This document shows, one piece after another, positions 50,223-63,880 of a DNA stretch of 64,000 nucleotides. Source of the stretch: Edolisoma coerulescens. Lineage: Eukaryota; Chordata; Aves; Passeriformes; Campephagidae. Position 1 is the first letter of the stretch. The number at the start of each line of letters is the position of its first letter. The DNA is taken from NCBI GenBank assembly GCA_013397115.1, contig VWZW01004624.1, positions 1,948,974 to 2,012,973 of the forward strand, read 5' to 3'. The position numbers and the translations under genes were made by a program. The notes beneath the pieces were generated by a model, which was given only the letters and a program-made list of their open reading frames with translations, did no database searches and was not told the origin of the DNA.

Positions 50223-52132
50223 CCCAACTCAGGTTTCCTGTGTCCCTTGTCCATGTCTGCTGTTTTCTCAAGTAATTCAATCTTCACGCAGGTGATGCAG
50301 TGAAGTGTCATGGAACCAAGAAGGATACCATTAAACTGCTTTGCTGTATTATTTTTCCATGTCAGTAATGCAGAGGTTTTATCACTATTAGAACAATCCT
50401 CATAAAAATAAAGCATCAAACATACACCATATCTCTAGGCAATGCTACTGAAACTACATTTGCAATGTCTTAAACAACACAGGACTTATTTATTAATATT
50501 TTTAGAGTATTAGTCTCACTCAGACCCAAAAAATAAAACATCTTCATTTAATTATGGTTTTTAAAACCTTATTTGTGTTTTGTGTTTTCTTGACTTCTGT
50601 GAAATAAACCTAGATACTAGTGATTATCATGTCCAATAACTCCTCAAACCTAGTAGGATATAGAGCGTTTTTCAAATTATGAAATTTATCTAACATGAAT
50701 AAACATTGAGAGGGTTTTTTCCTTGAAAAAAAAAGTATGAAAAAATGCAAAGTAGTTTCATAAAAATGTTGTTTCAACTTTTAAATCAATGACTAATAGT
50801 AGAATCTTCAGCTGCCTCTATTAACTTGCAGTTAAAGTAAGAAAAATAATCACAAATCAACTATGATTTATTTTTGGATAATTTTACTTTACATGTGTTT
50901 GAGCCTATCCCTGTTATTTATTTTCCATACAAGGTTATCAGCAAATTTTATTATACTTTTTCTGGTAAAATTCATGCTTTATATGTTTAGGAATATTACA
51001 AAACTCTGATTTTAAAAATGAGCAAGATCAGATTGCCTCCTAGTCACAAAGCAAAGCTTAAAAGAAGCCTGTAAGAGTGAAGGTGGTCTGATGAAAGTAT
51101 AAAATAACATATAAAGCAGATATTTAATCAAGCCACTGAAGCATTGCTCTAAATTTATATATTAAACCTCAAAAATTATTAACTCTGAAAGAATAAGCAA
51201 ATAGGTGTCTTATCTGGTGAAAAATTCTACTGAACAGTTACAGAATGTACTAGTTGATCTCTCACATGAAAAATTTTTCTAAGGTGATTCCAAAAATTGT
51301 TACCAAACAAGAAATAGATATTTTCTTGGAATTCTGAAGGTTGCTAAGCTTTGGGAAAAGCAAAGGAGCTTCCTTTAAGTATTAAAAATGGAGCCAATAC
51401 CACAACTAAATCCATCTTACAAAAAGAGAAAACTTACTCTGATTAAATAAAATTTTCATCTTAATAGTGATTTTAGCCTCTTAATTGAATTATTTTTTCT
51501 GAGGTCTGAATTAGTTTTATCGCTAATAAATGGAAAACATGGAAAACTAAATTGCATAATAAAGCATGAAGGGCATACAGGTATGAGCTACTGTGCCCCT
51601 GAGAGAGGCAAGCAGTGTTTTATGAGCAGTGAAAAAATTAAGAGCAACCTGCAAAAAAGGAAAAAAAAAAAGATACTATTCTTCAAACAATTAATAACCA
51701 CATTTCAGAAGTGAATTTTTAAAATACTACTATTTCTCAAGAAATGACAAAAGCTGTAAATCAGTAGCACTAGCAAGCACAACCACCTTTTCCTTAGTGA
51801 TTTATAAAATAATTAAAATAATTATTGGAAATATATCTTATCTATCATTTTGGCCCTTCAGCATTTGACAATTACATAACTAAAAAACCCAATTGATTCT
51901 GGCAGCTACAAATGCCCCAAATGATTTTATTGTCAACATTGTTTAACAACTCACTAAAAACTATCAAAAGTAACTCTTACTTTTAATTAAGAAAACAAAG
52001 CACTTCAGAAATTTCATGGAAAATATATAAACCACCCATTTTTCACTTGTGTTGAAGTGCAAAAGAAACTATTTCCTTATGAACCTAAATTCCATCTAGT
52101 TTCATGAACATGTATTTATGCTAGACATGTTC
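50223..52132. other. AT-rich non-coding stretch, nothing seen
   Basis: Unique, strongly AT-rich sequence with short A runs (for example near 51660-51671). No gene, exon or transposon was recognised. Confidence 0.65.
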
Positions 52133-52234
52133 AATGCTCTCAGGCACGTGGTGATTCTTCGGGTGTCCCATGCAGGGCCAGGAGCTGGACTCCATCATCC
52201 TGGTGGGTCCCTCCCAACCCAGCACATTCCATGA
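52133..52234 (+). mobile_element. CR1 LINE 3' end fragment
   Basis: The order 'atgctctcaggcacgtgg', 'gattctt', 'tgcagggccaggagctggac', 'tccatcatcctggtgggtcc', 'ctcccaaccc' and 'acattccatg' follows the 3' end of a CR1 subfamily, finishing in a diverged copy of the terminal ATTCTATG repeat. It is a 5'-truncated copy of about 100 bp in plus orientation. Frames at 52140-52322 and 52195-52389 (minus) run through it by chance. Confidence 0.85.
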
Positions 52235-52810
52235 AATAAGTGCAGCGAGCTGGAGCTGAGAACACAAACTTGTTTGTCACATGCATTAGATCTGAGCTGA
52301 ACTCCGAAGCTGAAAGGAGCAACCATGCAGTGAGGATGTTCTTCCCTCACAAATGTGAGGCATGCCTGCAGTTCCCTTTCAAGCAACATTTAGGGCACAT
52401 GCATCCCATGCAATGGGACAAGCAAGGCAAGGAACAGGCAGGCAGCACAAGGCTCACAGCACTAACTTGTCTCATCTCAAACTGCCAGAAAAAATAAAAT
52501 TAAGAAAAAACTCAAACACTTTTCGAAGCAGCTGAAGAAACATGATTATTCTCTACAGCCTATACACCTAGATAAACTCAGTCTGGCATTTTGAAACAAC
52601 TCTCTTTTATTAAAGGGTTCTCTAGGTTTCCTTATCACAGGCCGCATCTCTTTTCTGACTGCGCTCTCCCATGTGTCTTTTAAAAGGACTTCTAAAGATG
52701 GAAGTCTTTAAGAGCAGCATTATTTCTGTATAGCTGGAGTTTATCAGTAAAATGGGAAGCAGGGCACAGGAGCAAGTGTGTAAGGGAGCAAACACAGAAA
52801 AGTGAATTTG
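52235..52810. other. Non-coding stretch between two repeats
   Basis: No feature was recognised between the CR1 tail and the LTR fragment. The plus-strand frame 52240-52497 starts right after the CR1 fragment and has no domain. Confidence 0.6.
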
Positions 52811-52966
52811 TGTTGTGGTTTAACCCCAGCCAGCAGCCAAGCCCCCCACAGCCCCTCACTCACTTCCCCACCAGCAGAACTGGGGAGAGAACTGGAAGGG
52901 GAAAAGCCAGAAAACTCACGGGCTGAGATAAAGGCAGGTTAGTAGGGAAAGCAAAAGTCATGCACA
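52811..52966 (-). mobile_element. ERVL-type LTR fragment, antisense
   Basis: On the plus strand it opens 'tgttgtggtttaaccccagc', the inverted 3' terminus of the very common avian ERVL LTR, and goes on through 'ctcactcacttccccacc', 'ggggagagaactggaag', 'gaaaactcac', 'ggctgagataaaggcaggtt' and 'agcaaaagtcatgca', all in the family's order. The match stops near 52966, so only the U5 side is kept and the U3 promoter half is missing. No internal retroviral genes are next to it. It belongs to the same type as the relic at 18274-18298. The minus-strand frame 52860-53201 partly overlaps it and is not a gene. Confidence 0.9.
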
Positions 52967-55900
52967 TATTTGCCTTGAGGTTAAAGCAGGCATAGTAATT
53001 TCCACTTTTCAGCCGAAGCACTACTCCAGGACTCACATACACTATTAAACAGTTCCCATGTTTTATGCCACGTGGGTTGGTGTTTCTGTGATGTTGGGTT
53101 TTGTTCCTAACTCTTTCTCTGCATAGACACCCCCATAATAAGTGCATGTGCAGATGACAGTTTAAGGAATGTAGGAACCTTTCCTGATGGGATGAATACA
53201 TTTAACAGCAGCAAAAACATTACTGCAAGTAAGATTCTTCATTTTTATACACTACTGTGTATTTTTTATGATTCGTGTCTAAGATCCTGTTAAATATTTA
53301 AACAACAATACAGTATCAGTAAGTAAACTCTTTAAATCAGGCATCCACTATACTGTATAGTGGGAACAGATGTGCTCTTATTAAGGCTATATTGTAACTC
53401 AACAATAATTTGTCATATTTGACATATTGTTAGATTATGTGCACCTGCCAGAACTGTAGTAGCAATTACAAATGATATATATACCACTTTTATTTTAAAT
53501 ACCTAAACAACTTATGTAGACGTGAATACGATGTATGGAAAAATTGTAATTTCCTAAATGTCATCACCAAACAACACCTAATGTCTCACAATTTCTTTTT
53601 ATGTATATTTTATTATAGCGCCCAACTGTTTCAACACTCTAGTGGCTGGACTTTAATGTGGTTCAAGCAGCCCCAAGTAACATCACCAAATGTTTAACAT
53701 CTGTGAAAATTGGACCAACAAATGCTCATATTTTCAGGAGGTCATGCTGGCCAGCTTTCATTAACAATTACTTTAAACTTCAGTTTTCTTTATAGCTTTT
53801 TAATTCAGGAAGGACACGTAAAGTTCACCTTAGTTAAACTGTTAAGTTTATTCCAAACTTATATAATGATAATCTTTAGAATATTTATAAACTTTTGAAA
53901 GTTTCTTTTCCTTCCCCCAATATTTGGATCTTGTTTAGCTCACCCATTAATTTAACACAGGGAAACAAAACTTCTAATTAGGTATTAAGAGTTCAGCATA
54001 CTTTCAGAAGAGAGTCAGAATCTCCCAGCTCTTATTTCCATTTACTTTGTTTTCCTTCTTCCCCCAATCCATCTACAATTTTCACACCATATTTATAATT
54101 TATTTGCAAAATTCCTTTTTGCCATGGATATATAGTAATTCTATAACCATAAACTACTCTATCTTGAAAACTCTATTCAGAGTTTTGAATTTTTCTACCA
54201 ACTTCATACCTTTAGCACATGGCAAGGCTTTAAATTTGCCATAGTGTTCTAAACTAAAGATTTTCACTATGGGGTTGGACTCCTGAGTAGAAACCTGGAG
54301 GGCAGAACCCCATGGGACTCCAGGATGTAGGAAGTCCAGGGATTGAATTTTGGTGCAGGTTCAGCACTGTAGGGTGTACAACTATCTAATCTTTAAATGA
54401 GCATAGAAAATTCTTAATTGTACATAGCTCATGGGAAAAAGGAAAGAAAGGATCTTTGAGTAATAGTATAAATATAGGAGAGAGTGGTTAAAAGGCAAAG
54501 ATACAAAACCTCTTTTGAAGATCAAAAAACCTCAGTAATTTGAAAACAGATGAGAGGAGACACCATTGATAATCTCAGCATTGCACACATTATCTCTACA
54601 AAAATTAATTAATTTATTATCAATTAATCCTACAAAAATCCAAATCTTTTTTCCCCTCATCATATAAACTCCACATTTCTTGCTGTAGCCTTTTTGAAGG
54701 AAATACAGGAAATAACCTGTAGGAGACCTGCTCTTAATGATTTTTTTACAGTTTTTAGCAATATTGTCATCGTATTCCTTTCTCCAGCAGGAATCCTTGG
54801 TTTTCACTGTTTTATAAGTCTCCATATTCCACTAAGTGCCATTTTAATAGCATGTTGCTGTGCACTTGTGTTTCAGAGGACCAGAGGGGAAGCTTTGTTA
54901 GGGATAGGTGGGAACTAATCTCTCTTTCCCATGCCTACAAGTTGCACAGAGATCCCACTCTATAGATTCTCCAGTGCTACAGCCACACTCTCTGACCCAG
55001 TAATAGCTTTGATCTTTGAGGAGAATTCAGAGCAGGCTGCTCCCAACCCATCAAGTGATGCCACGGAGCCTCAGCCTCTAACAGTTAATTACAATAACAG
55101 GCTGTTGTGAGACTCAGCTTTCCTTTAGGACCTTGGAGCCCCACATCCGAAGTGGGATAACACTTAACACACATTTTGTTATAGTGGCTTCTTGAGTGTC
55201 TCGCCCTTCTATTATTTATAAAGAGCCCTAGTGCAGATACATTGGAAAGGAAGGTGAATACAAAACTCCTTCTAAAGAGGATGAAGTTATTTCATTTTAT
55301 TTTGGAAATGTTTGCATTACGTACAAGTTCACATGGAGAGCTTTATAGACTGAAATGATTTACCATTAAGGGGCATATTGATTATAATCTCCAGTTATTT
55401 AAAAGGAGACCTCTTTACCCCACAGCACTTAATAAACTGTGACATGTTTCAGCTAAACAGTGACACTGGTAAACAAAAGTTACTGATCTACCCAGCAAGT
55501 TATAAAACTTGTAACACGCTGTAAACAGCTCTGTCATTTTATTTAGCATATTGCATTGCATGAGCTGCTTTATTTACCTAGTGGTAAATCTTTATGTATC
55601 AAAAATGCTACAGAAGGCACAACAAATAAATTACAAACAGACACTAACATCTGACTAGTTAATCAAACAAATAGGACATATAACAAAGAAAAAAAGCTAT
55701 AAATATTGACAACAAGCTGCTTCAGTCACAAAAACATTCAATACTTCAGTTCTCAAGTGTGAGTTTTATATCAGTCCCCTGGAAACAGTTTGTATCCTCC
55801 AATAAATTTTTACAGTTGATTCACCTGCCTGATACCCTTCAGCCATTTCCTTCAGAAGCTGTCAAACCCGCCAACAATAATATATGGCCCGACCAACAAG

Positions 55901-58269
55901 AACAGCTGTAGCCATTCTCTCTGCTGGTTCCCGCACCCTGTTCTGCATAAAATAATACATCAAGATTAATTGATTTCCCGTCAGTCTCACAGAACAGAAA
56001 ATTAATTTTCATGTAGCTATTTTCCCCAGCATATGAATTTTGAACATGGCAAGTAATTTAAGTTTTTAATTATTCATAAGTAGAAGAAGAAGAAAAAAGA
56101 AAAAAAGAAAAAAAATACCACAACACAAGATAAAGTGAGCCCCTGAAAGCCCCAAGGCCATGGCCTGGACCTTGATTTGTGCTGAGACAACAATAGCATT
56201 CACTAATGCCTATATAAATAATATATGTATTAACATACATCTTTGTACAACACCAATTTCTCTCACTCTGACCCAAGACTACCAGGTCATACAGCAGCAG
56301 TTTGTCACAGACTGTACATGTGACATGCTACAAGGCAAACATATAATGTGTCAGCCATACTGGATTGACCCCGATTGCCTCCAGAGCATGAACACACCTA
56401 CAACGTAATGGGAAGGTAATGGTCAGGCTAATCAGCAGGGTGTCATATCTCAGCAAACCTTCCCTTTGCAGGTGACATTGACTTCTGCTAAGAAAAATGC
56501 TAATGGAAAATTAAACAGAATAATCTGTCTTGCTCAAGTTAAATCTTTTCCAGATGACTGCTAAAGCCTTAAAGAAAAACACAGGCCACTCAAAAGATAG
56601 TAAGATGTCATAAAGAAGGCATATTTAAGAAAATCTCATTCGCTAAGGTTCAAATTTCTATAAACAGACATTGTCAGAAGTTGAAGAATAGAATTTGTAA
56701 CCTTGAACAGAGGCCAGGACTGTACAGGTAAATATCCATAACTCAAAGCATTCATTATAATATTGTGTGATGCAGTACAAACCACTCATTAATTATTTAA
56801 TGCAATGAATGATCAATAAGTCTCAGATTGGATTTTTTATTTTAAGAAAATAAAAAAGCACACAAATAAACTTGCACTGTGCAATGCTCACGCATGGCTT
56901 GGGGTTAAGGGAAAGCTGCAGCATGAAAATTTACCCATAAATTCAAAAGGAGTGTGCAAATGCCAAAGGCATGTCACCGAAAATACGAAACAACAGGTTT
57001 GTTTCTGAGTGTTCTTTCCATCTTTGAAAAGTTCTGGGAAGCTTCATTTTACTAGCTAAACCTTGTTAAAAAAACCCCAACTTCGACAAGGTGTGCCATA
57101 AAGTTACTGCAGAGGAAAGATGCTTACCACTGTCAGTGGCACTAGATAAATTCCAAGGGTGGAAGTCTCAGAGAGATCAGTTAAACAAGAGCAGGTTGTG
57201 ACTATTTTTGTGTATATATTTTGATGAAACATTAAACAATGAACACAAGGAAGCATAACAACTGCCACAAATGTGGCAAAAATGCTCAATCCAACTAGAG
57301 CCCCTGTACTGGATAACAACCTGCTTACGGTGTGGCTGAGCACTGGGTCACACCAGCAGCTCTGTATAGAAGATTCTTCCAGTATTTCGATGCTAAAACC
57401 ATTGCCAGTGTTTTTCCAAAGGCTGCTTATTTTCCTATTCAGGAAAGGCTGAAAAACTACTAAAACTCATATCTACATTAGTTCTTTAAAAGCAAGCTTT
57501 GAACAAGAATCTTAAGTTCTGTTTTCATTACTACAAAAGAGGTTTTCAAAACAGGAACCCAAGCTCAGTATCTTCTCAACATATCCATAATAAACCTGTG
57601 GTTTAGATGGAAAATAGACATTTGTCTTTAAGCAGTGATACAGGTTAAAGGCCTTTATCTTCTGTACATTTACCCTTGCAAATATATTGCAGTGTAGTAA
57701 CAACAAAATTATCAGCAAACAGGATCAAAATGCGATGCCACGCACTTTCCCTGGCAATTGAATTTGTTAACATTCTGACACACTACTGTTTCCAACAACT
57801 TATTTTCCACTGAAAATAAAATAAAAATTACATTTACCTCCAAAATGTAAAGAAAGTTTACATTGCAAAGTACTAAATTATTCAGAACTATAGCTCATCT
57901 TTATCGTCACATTTGGAAACAGTTGCATACAGCTTTAAAGTCCCAGTGAGGAAAATAAAAGGTATCAGACTTTAAGGGGAGAGGCTTCAAAAAGTAGCTT
58001 TTGATGGATTTGGGTTTTATTATTTCCTTCTCAAACTGCAAAATGGTTAAAAGAAATGGTACATATACTTGGTCATACCAGCCACTCTACAACTCTGTCT
58101 TCCCAGGTTTTTTGTGTCAAATTTATCTGCAGTTGTCCTTCTAATATTTACTTGCTTTTTCTACCCTTTCATTAAGAAAACAACCTTATTGAGAACATAA
58201 TGAGATCATAATGTTCACTGTTAAAAAACGTTTGCAATCCCGTAAATGAAATATATAAACTAGGGGAAG
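52967..58269. other. AT-rich non-coding stretch, no gene seen
   Basis: No gene or transposon was recognised. The hydrophobic minus-strand frame at 57104-57343 has no partner exon or known family. Frames at 54532-54825 (minus) and 54694-54918 (plus) overlap, as do 56070-56276 (minus) and 56160-56408 (plus). A purine-rich A/G run lies at about 56082-56116. The block at 55430-55600 is a candidate regulatory element. Confidence 0.65.
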
Positions 58270-58320
58270 GAAAAAAAAATCCAACTAAAAACCCACACAC
58301 AAACAAAAACCCCCACAACT
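58270..58320. repeat. A/C-rich low-complexity tract
   Basis: About 50 bases mostly of A and C on the plus strand. It resembles the tract beside the CR1 tail at 3050-3099. Confidence 0.7.
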
Positions 58321-61300
58321 TTACAAAGTTGGTACTACTGCTACAGATACTGTTCCTGGCATAGCTTAAAGGTCTTTGTTTCTGTAAATTCAATTGAGTG
58401 TTCCTATTTCTAAGTCTAGCAAGAGGTTCTAATTATTGTTCGAAGCCTAATTAGCATTTAGTATTACATTACAACAACTGCAGCAAAATTGTACCCGTTC
58501 TCCAATAAACAGTATTCACAGTGTGCAATCAAGCTGCTGTACGATGCAATGAGAATTAATAGCACTGCACGACAATGGTAAATCCTACAACTCCCGCTGT
58601 GTGTGTTTAATAATTTTTCACTCCTTCCAGATTGTTCCCATCAAGCGCAATTCCCAAGATCCTAATCAGCTTTCCTCCCCATCAATACTACATAGGGATC
58701 TGAGCGCTGAAAATTATCTGCAATTTCAAAAAGTGCTTTGTTGCATTATTAGGCCACTGACCTAAGAGGTAATGGGTAAATAGTTTCTGAAAAATGTCCA
58801 AAGCACAACATAAATTAAAGCTTATGGTCTTGCCTGCTGTTCTTACCAGAGCTGTAACTGCAAACTCTTAACAGTTTTTACATAAAATCCTTAACTACAA
58901 TGTTATTTTTTTACATAAAAATTAGTACAAAGATGAAAAGGTTTGTATTTAAACAAGTTCCTTTGCCATATTTTATTCAAATAATACAAAGTTGGAGAGC
59001 CACAAGCACCTTGTAAATGTACTGCACATGTATACACACACAGAGCAATGAAAGAATAACTACCATAGTTTTGTGTCTGAGTTCATACATGCAAAATACG
59101 TGAGTCACTTCTGGAAAGAGGTGCACACACAAAGCAGTAGAAATGGAATCAGTCTTCTTTGGTCATCTGTTTTAGCCAAAGCAAGACATATAAATCCTCG
59201 TCAGAATACCATATTGTGATGGTCAGATAAATTCAAAGATCACCACATTTCCATAGAACGCGTGTATTTCATACATTTCTCTGACAATTAAGATTAAATT
59301 AATAGAAAAACAGAGGCATTAGAGGGGCAACTTAATTCTATAGGGAAAACACAAAATGCCCCACTGATACATTACCAAGGTACACCCTCCAAATACCCAG
59401 ATAAACGGACTCCCTTCCTGGGTAGAACTGTAGCTGTGTCAGTGGCAGGGCGCTAAGGGAGCCAGACACCTCACTCGCAGGTCCGTATGCTGGGAACTGC
59501 GCACCAACAGGCATTTGAATATTATGAAAGGAGTTGTAAGTTTGGCAAAGCGCTCCCTCTGGCTTTGTCACAGTAATTTGTTTCAGTTAATGGAGTTTCA
59601 GCCTTTCCCCATAATCACTATCCCTTATTATGGAAATCTTATCTGTATAATAAACTCATCTTCTCACAAGGGAGTTCTCCCTTCCTTTCACAGTTTGTCA
59701 GTGCCAGTACCATTTAAGTTTTACCTTGTAGTCAGAAAGTAATTTTATTTTACCTAGTTATCACGACATATAAAATACTTTGGTATTAATTACCAATTAC
59801 CACTACCTCTGACAAAATGTGGCATTATTATTTGTCTTCAAACAAAAGGAGGATTTGTTCATTAATTCCACACCCCCCCAAAAAAAACCTGCAAAATTAT
59901 TCTGCAGTAATTTGCATCTGTTTCTGATGAGCTGATTATGGATCACACTTGAAAAAACACCATGTTATAACATATCTGGACACAGTTGCAAGCATGTGGC
60001 AGAGAAGGGACAGAAGAACATGAGAAAGAAAGACAGAAATAGGGCATGAGGGAAACTGTAAGGAAGAGCTCAACTCTGGGCTGAGATGCTGACAGTTTTT
60101 AAAGAAAAAAACCACAAGGTTTAATTTATGCCAGTTGAATGGGAGATACACAAAGCACAACAAGGAATTCCATATTTTTTGGTTAGGCAGAGCTAAATAT
60201 GAACTGCAACAAAGGGCTAGCACCAAGCCTTTTTTCCCAGTTTGGCAGTGTTAATAAACACACAATCTGTGAACGGTGAAGGCACCTTCTCCTTCTCAAT
60301 GGACATACTTGAAAAATGTGTACTTTTCAATCCAGTCTGTAGAGTACAGTTTTCCTGAACATTTCTGAAGCAGCCTACTTTGCTAAAATTAATTACATGT
60401 ATCCACAGAATAGAACATCTTATTTCCATACTCTAAGTTGAAGGCACAAGAGCAGCTTGATCTTAAGAGGAAGGGAAAAAGGAGGTTCCAAATATGAAGT
60501 CCTCATAAGGCACATGACACTTGGTGGCCTTCACTTTGGTTGTCACTGAAGATGTCACACTGTTAAGTGCAACTACTGCAAATAAAATGGTGAGATGGGT
60601 TTATCTAATGTAACACAACTGTTGTCTTTGCTACACAGCTAAGGATTATTTGCTCTTCAACACTTCCTCTCTGGTTTTCCCTCTTCAGGAAGCCCATAAA
60701 TCAAACAAATTTACACCTCACAAAACCAAAAGCAACATAACTAATTTTAGTATTAGCCGTGGATATGAAAGCTGCGACAGCCAGATGAGAACACTGGCAC
60801 AATTTTTATTCTGCACTGACACTTGTCTCCATGGGAGCCATAATACACAGTTGTGTTGGTGACTTTGAACTCACTTCTTGGCCGTCAATTTGCGTGACTG
60901 TAGACGAGCTCTTGAGGCAGCTTTGTCCATTACTTATAAGTTTATTTTAACTGGATGTTCAAAATTTGCCTGTCACTCAGTATTAACTCTTTTCTGCATA
61001 TTCTCTTGCTTCTTTTTTGCCCTTTAAGTTGGCATATCATCCCCAAATTGGAAGCTTCAATATACAAGCAGGGGTGCCTGATTCATTTCACTTAAAAATA
61101 CGAACCCAATAGACATAATCCAGAATCTCTGGCTCTGAACTGGGTTAGCATATGTTATATTTGATTTGTACTTCTATCAGTATCAACCCAAGCATCCTTA
61201 TACACACCAGCTATGAACATGATTTATAGCAAGTCATTCAAGGGAAAGCATATAGCTTCCCTTCACAATTTGACGTTATCAAGATTACTTCAGAAGCTGG

Positions 61301-63865
61301 CAGGAGCTACCACAAGCAACAAGCTGTCACTATAAATAAATCACTCCCTCAGAAATAAAAGTTAAAAACATAGATTAATGTGAACAGAGGTCAGTATTTT
61401 AGGCTTAGTTTTTGTTTCACCTCTCAGCCAAGCCACAAATCAACCCTGTATGTGACCAAAAAGCCAAAAATCAGCACAAAAATTTTCATTAGTATTTAAG
61501 ACAGAAATCAGAACCAAAAATTAAAAACAAAACAAACAAACAAAGGTAGATACCATGCCTTTGGGTAGCCCATTTTACCAGATTAACAACATGGATTTAG
61601 TCTTTAAAAGAGAACTGGCCAACAACTTGAACAAGTGTGGTCATTGGGGCTTACTGTATCAGTTTCCAAGTATTCTAAATAAAACAACTAACAACACTTA
61701 ATATGTGTTTTGGGACTGACTGTCCTCATGCTTCCAATTTCTATACAGATACCCCTACTCAAATAGCATTCTTATTCCCAAGGCTTCTGCATCCTGCTCA
61801 TGTAAATCTACAAAGAGGTACTTGGAAAGGCCATCAACAGAAGTACCAATGTACTCTGTGGTAAGAATGTTAGCTTGTAATGTGCAAATCCCATCAGAGT
61901 AGATTGAAAATTAGTACAGAAACATAACTTGGCCTACCCACCCTCAACAATAACAAAACAAAACGAGAGTTCTTAATTAATCTGCTTTGCTTTTCTTTCT
62001 TAATGAACAATGTTTAAAACGTATTCAAATTACTGCCTCAATATTCTAAGGTCTTGATTTACTTAAAATTTAAACAACTCATTTGTTACTCAATCCTTTA
62101 AGTAAAACAAGTCAAGTGGAGGAAGCCACCTGGAAGTAAAACTTGATAGAAAGTCAAAACAGCTTTTGATAGCTATCACACAATGACAAAAATATTTTCT
62201 TTTGGATTTGGCTCCCAACTGGAATGTTTTTATCACTGCTTATGATATGCTAGTTTCTTCTTGGCAAAAAAGCATCTAAAAATTCTACTGGACGATAACA
62301 TTAATTTCAGAACTGTAATTCAGAGCACTTGCTGATTAAATTATCCCAAAACATTGGGGTCTTAACAGGAATCTCACTTAGTGGCCTTTCCACAACTTTA
62401 TCCAATAAGGTATTGTTCAGTAACCTTACAGCTGTGGTCATCTTCCACTATCAGCAATTCTACAGCTGTCGAGATGTCCTCTACCTTGCTTGTCAGTCAT
62501 TTTATGTCTGACCAACCCACTTCTTTTGCATTTTGACACATGAAAAGCCATACACTTATATTTCATTGTTAGAGGACTCTAAGTGTAGAGTATGCCAAGC
62601 ATTAGGACTCTAAGTATATTTTCTCTCCATAGAAAAAATAAGAATCTGAAATTCCAGAAAACAAATCTGTTCATTAAAATATTCACAATGTTTTTGATAA
62701 TGTGACACCATCAGCTAGAAAATGTGAGAGTTTTGAAAAAAATCTCATTAAATTATACTGCTTTACACTACTCATCCAAGTATCTTTTTCAAAGCCAATA
62801 CAGTATAAACATGAAAGAAACTAACTGTGAAAAGTATATCTCCTACAGTTTACCGCTCTTTGATATGTAAATAATTCACTGCAATCCTTTTTAATATTTT
62901 CCCTCTACTGTTATGCTGATAAAGCAGTTTTTGCTATAAAAGAATATACTACATTTATTAGCACACATATGTACAGGTGTATGCAAAAAATACTGTGTGT
63001 CAACAGAGCTGAAGAGAAGGAAAGATGAATTTTTCATGCTTTCAAATGTAATAAACACAAAACCTTTAAGATATGTTTAAGTTTACTCTGTGTGTGTGCT
63101 GTGTTTATTTATGGGTAATACATGAGCAAACATGAAGATCTGAAAAGCAGAAAACAATCTAGGTGAAAAAAGCTATAATTATTGACCAACATTAACTGAA
63201 GGTTTCTACACAGAGAGGTGAATCCCCAGGCCCAGTATACAGGACTTGACGTGGACAGATGCATTTGGATGTTCTAGACTTCAGCTGGAGGTGTCTGTTC
63301 TTAAGTAAACAAAGCATCTCAATTCCCTCCAGCTCTGATAAGAGGAACATCAGAATCGAGATAGCTACATGAATACTAGCAATGATGTCTGCACTACAAC
63401 CCAAGGGCCCAAACCAAATTAAGCAAATTGATTCATTATGCATTCTAGTCTATGACTTTTACTGTGAATTTAAAAGGCAAAAGTTGTCAATTGGCACACA
63501 AGGGAGTACATGTACCTGCACGGAGACAAGTAATAGGGGAAAAAAACAGGAGCAAAGCAGAAAACAACTAGTCTTCAAATACTTTGCTACAAAATTTTAA
63601 AAAGCCAAAGTGATTCTGTGTTTCATGATCAAGGAAAAAAATATTTGTGTCAGTACAGGCAAGAGCAGATATCGCATAAGGCTCCAGTGGATAGCTGCCA
63701 AGCATGCAGCAGCCAGGAGGTGAATGCTCCGTTCTCCCAATACACAATTAGTACATTTGCTTATTGAGTTAACAACTTCACTGCAATGCTATGGTATGTC
63801 TGGCAAACAATGATTAAATTATTTGATTTTGCACTTGTACTCTACTTCTGAAATCTTGTAGTCAC
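58321..63865. other. AT-rich non-coding stretch, no gene seen
   Basis: No gene or transposon was recognised. It holds a short AAAC-type tract at about 61524-61545 and a candidate conserved block at 58430-58760. Frames at 59338-59571, 59515-59742, 59936-60226, 60217-60429, 60650-60862, 62329-62511, 63192-63443 and 63382-63600 are short and unrelated to any family I know. Confidence 0.65.
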
Positions 63866-63880
63866 CCCTCCTCCTCCTCC
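63866..63880. repeat. (CTC)n microsatellite
   Basis: About five CTC units lie on the plus strand, followed by a T run. The tract is short and possibly variable. Confidence 0.8.

Noticed and set aside
57104..57343. Hydrophobic 79-codon minus-strand frame resembling a membrane protein piece
   Set aside because: T-rich codons give hydrophobic residues by chance in AT-rich DNA. No known family or adjacent exon was found.
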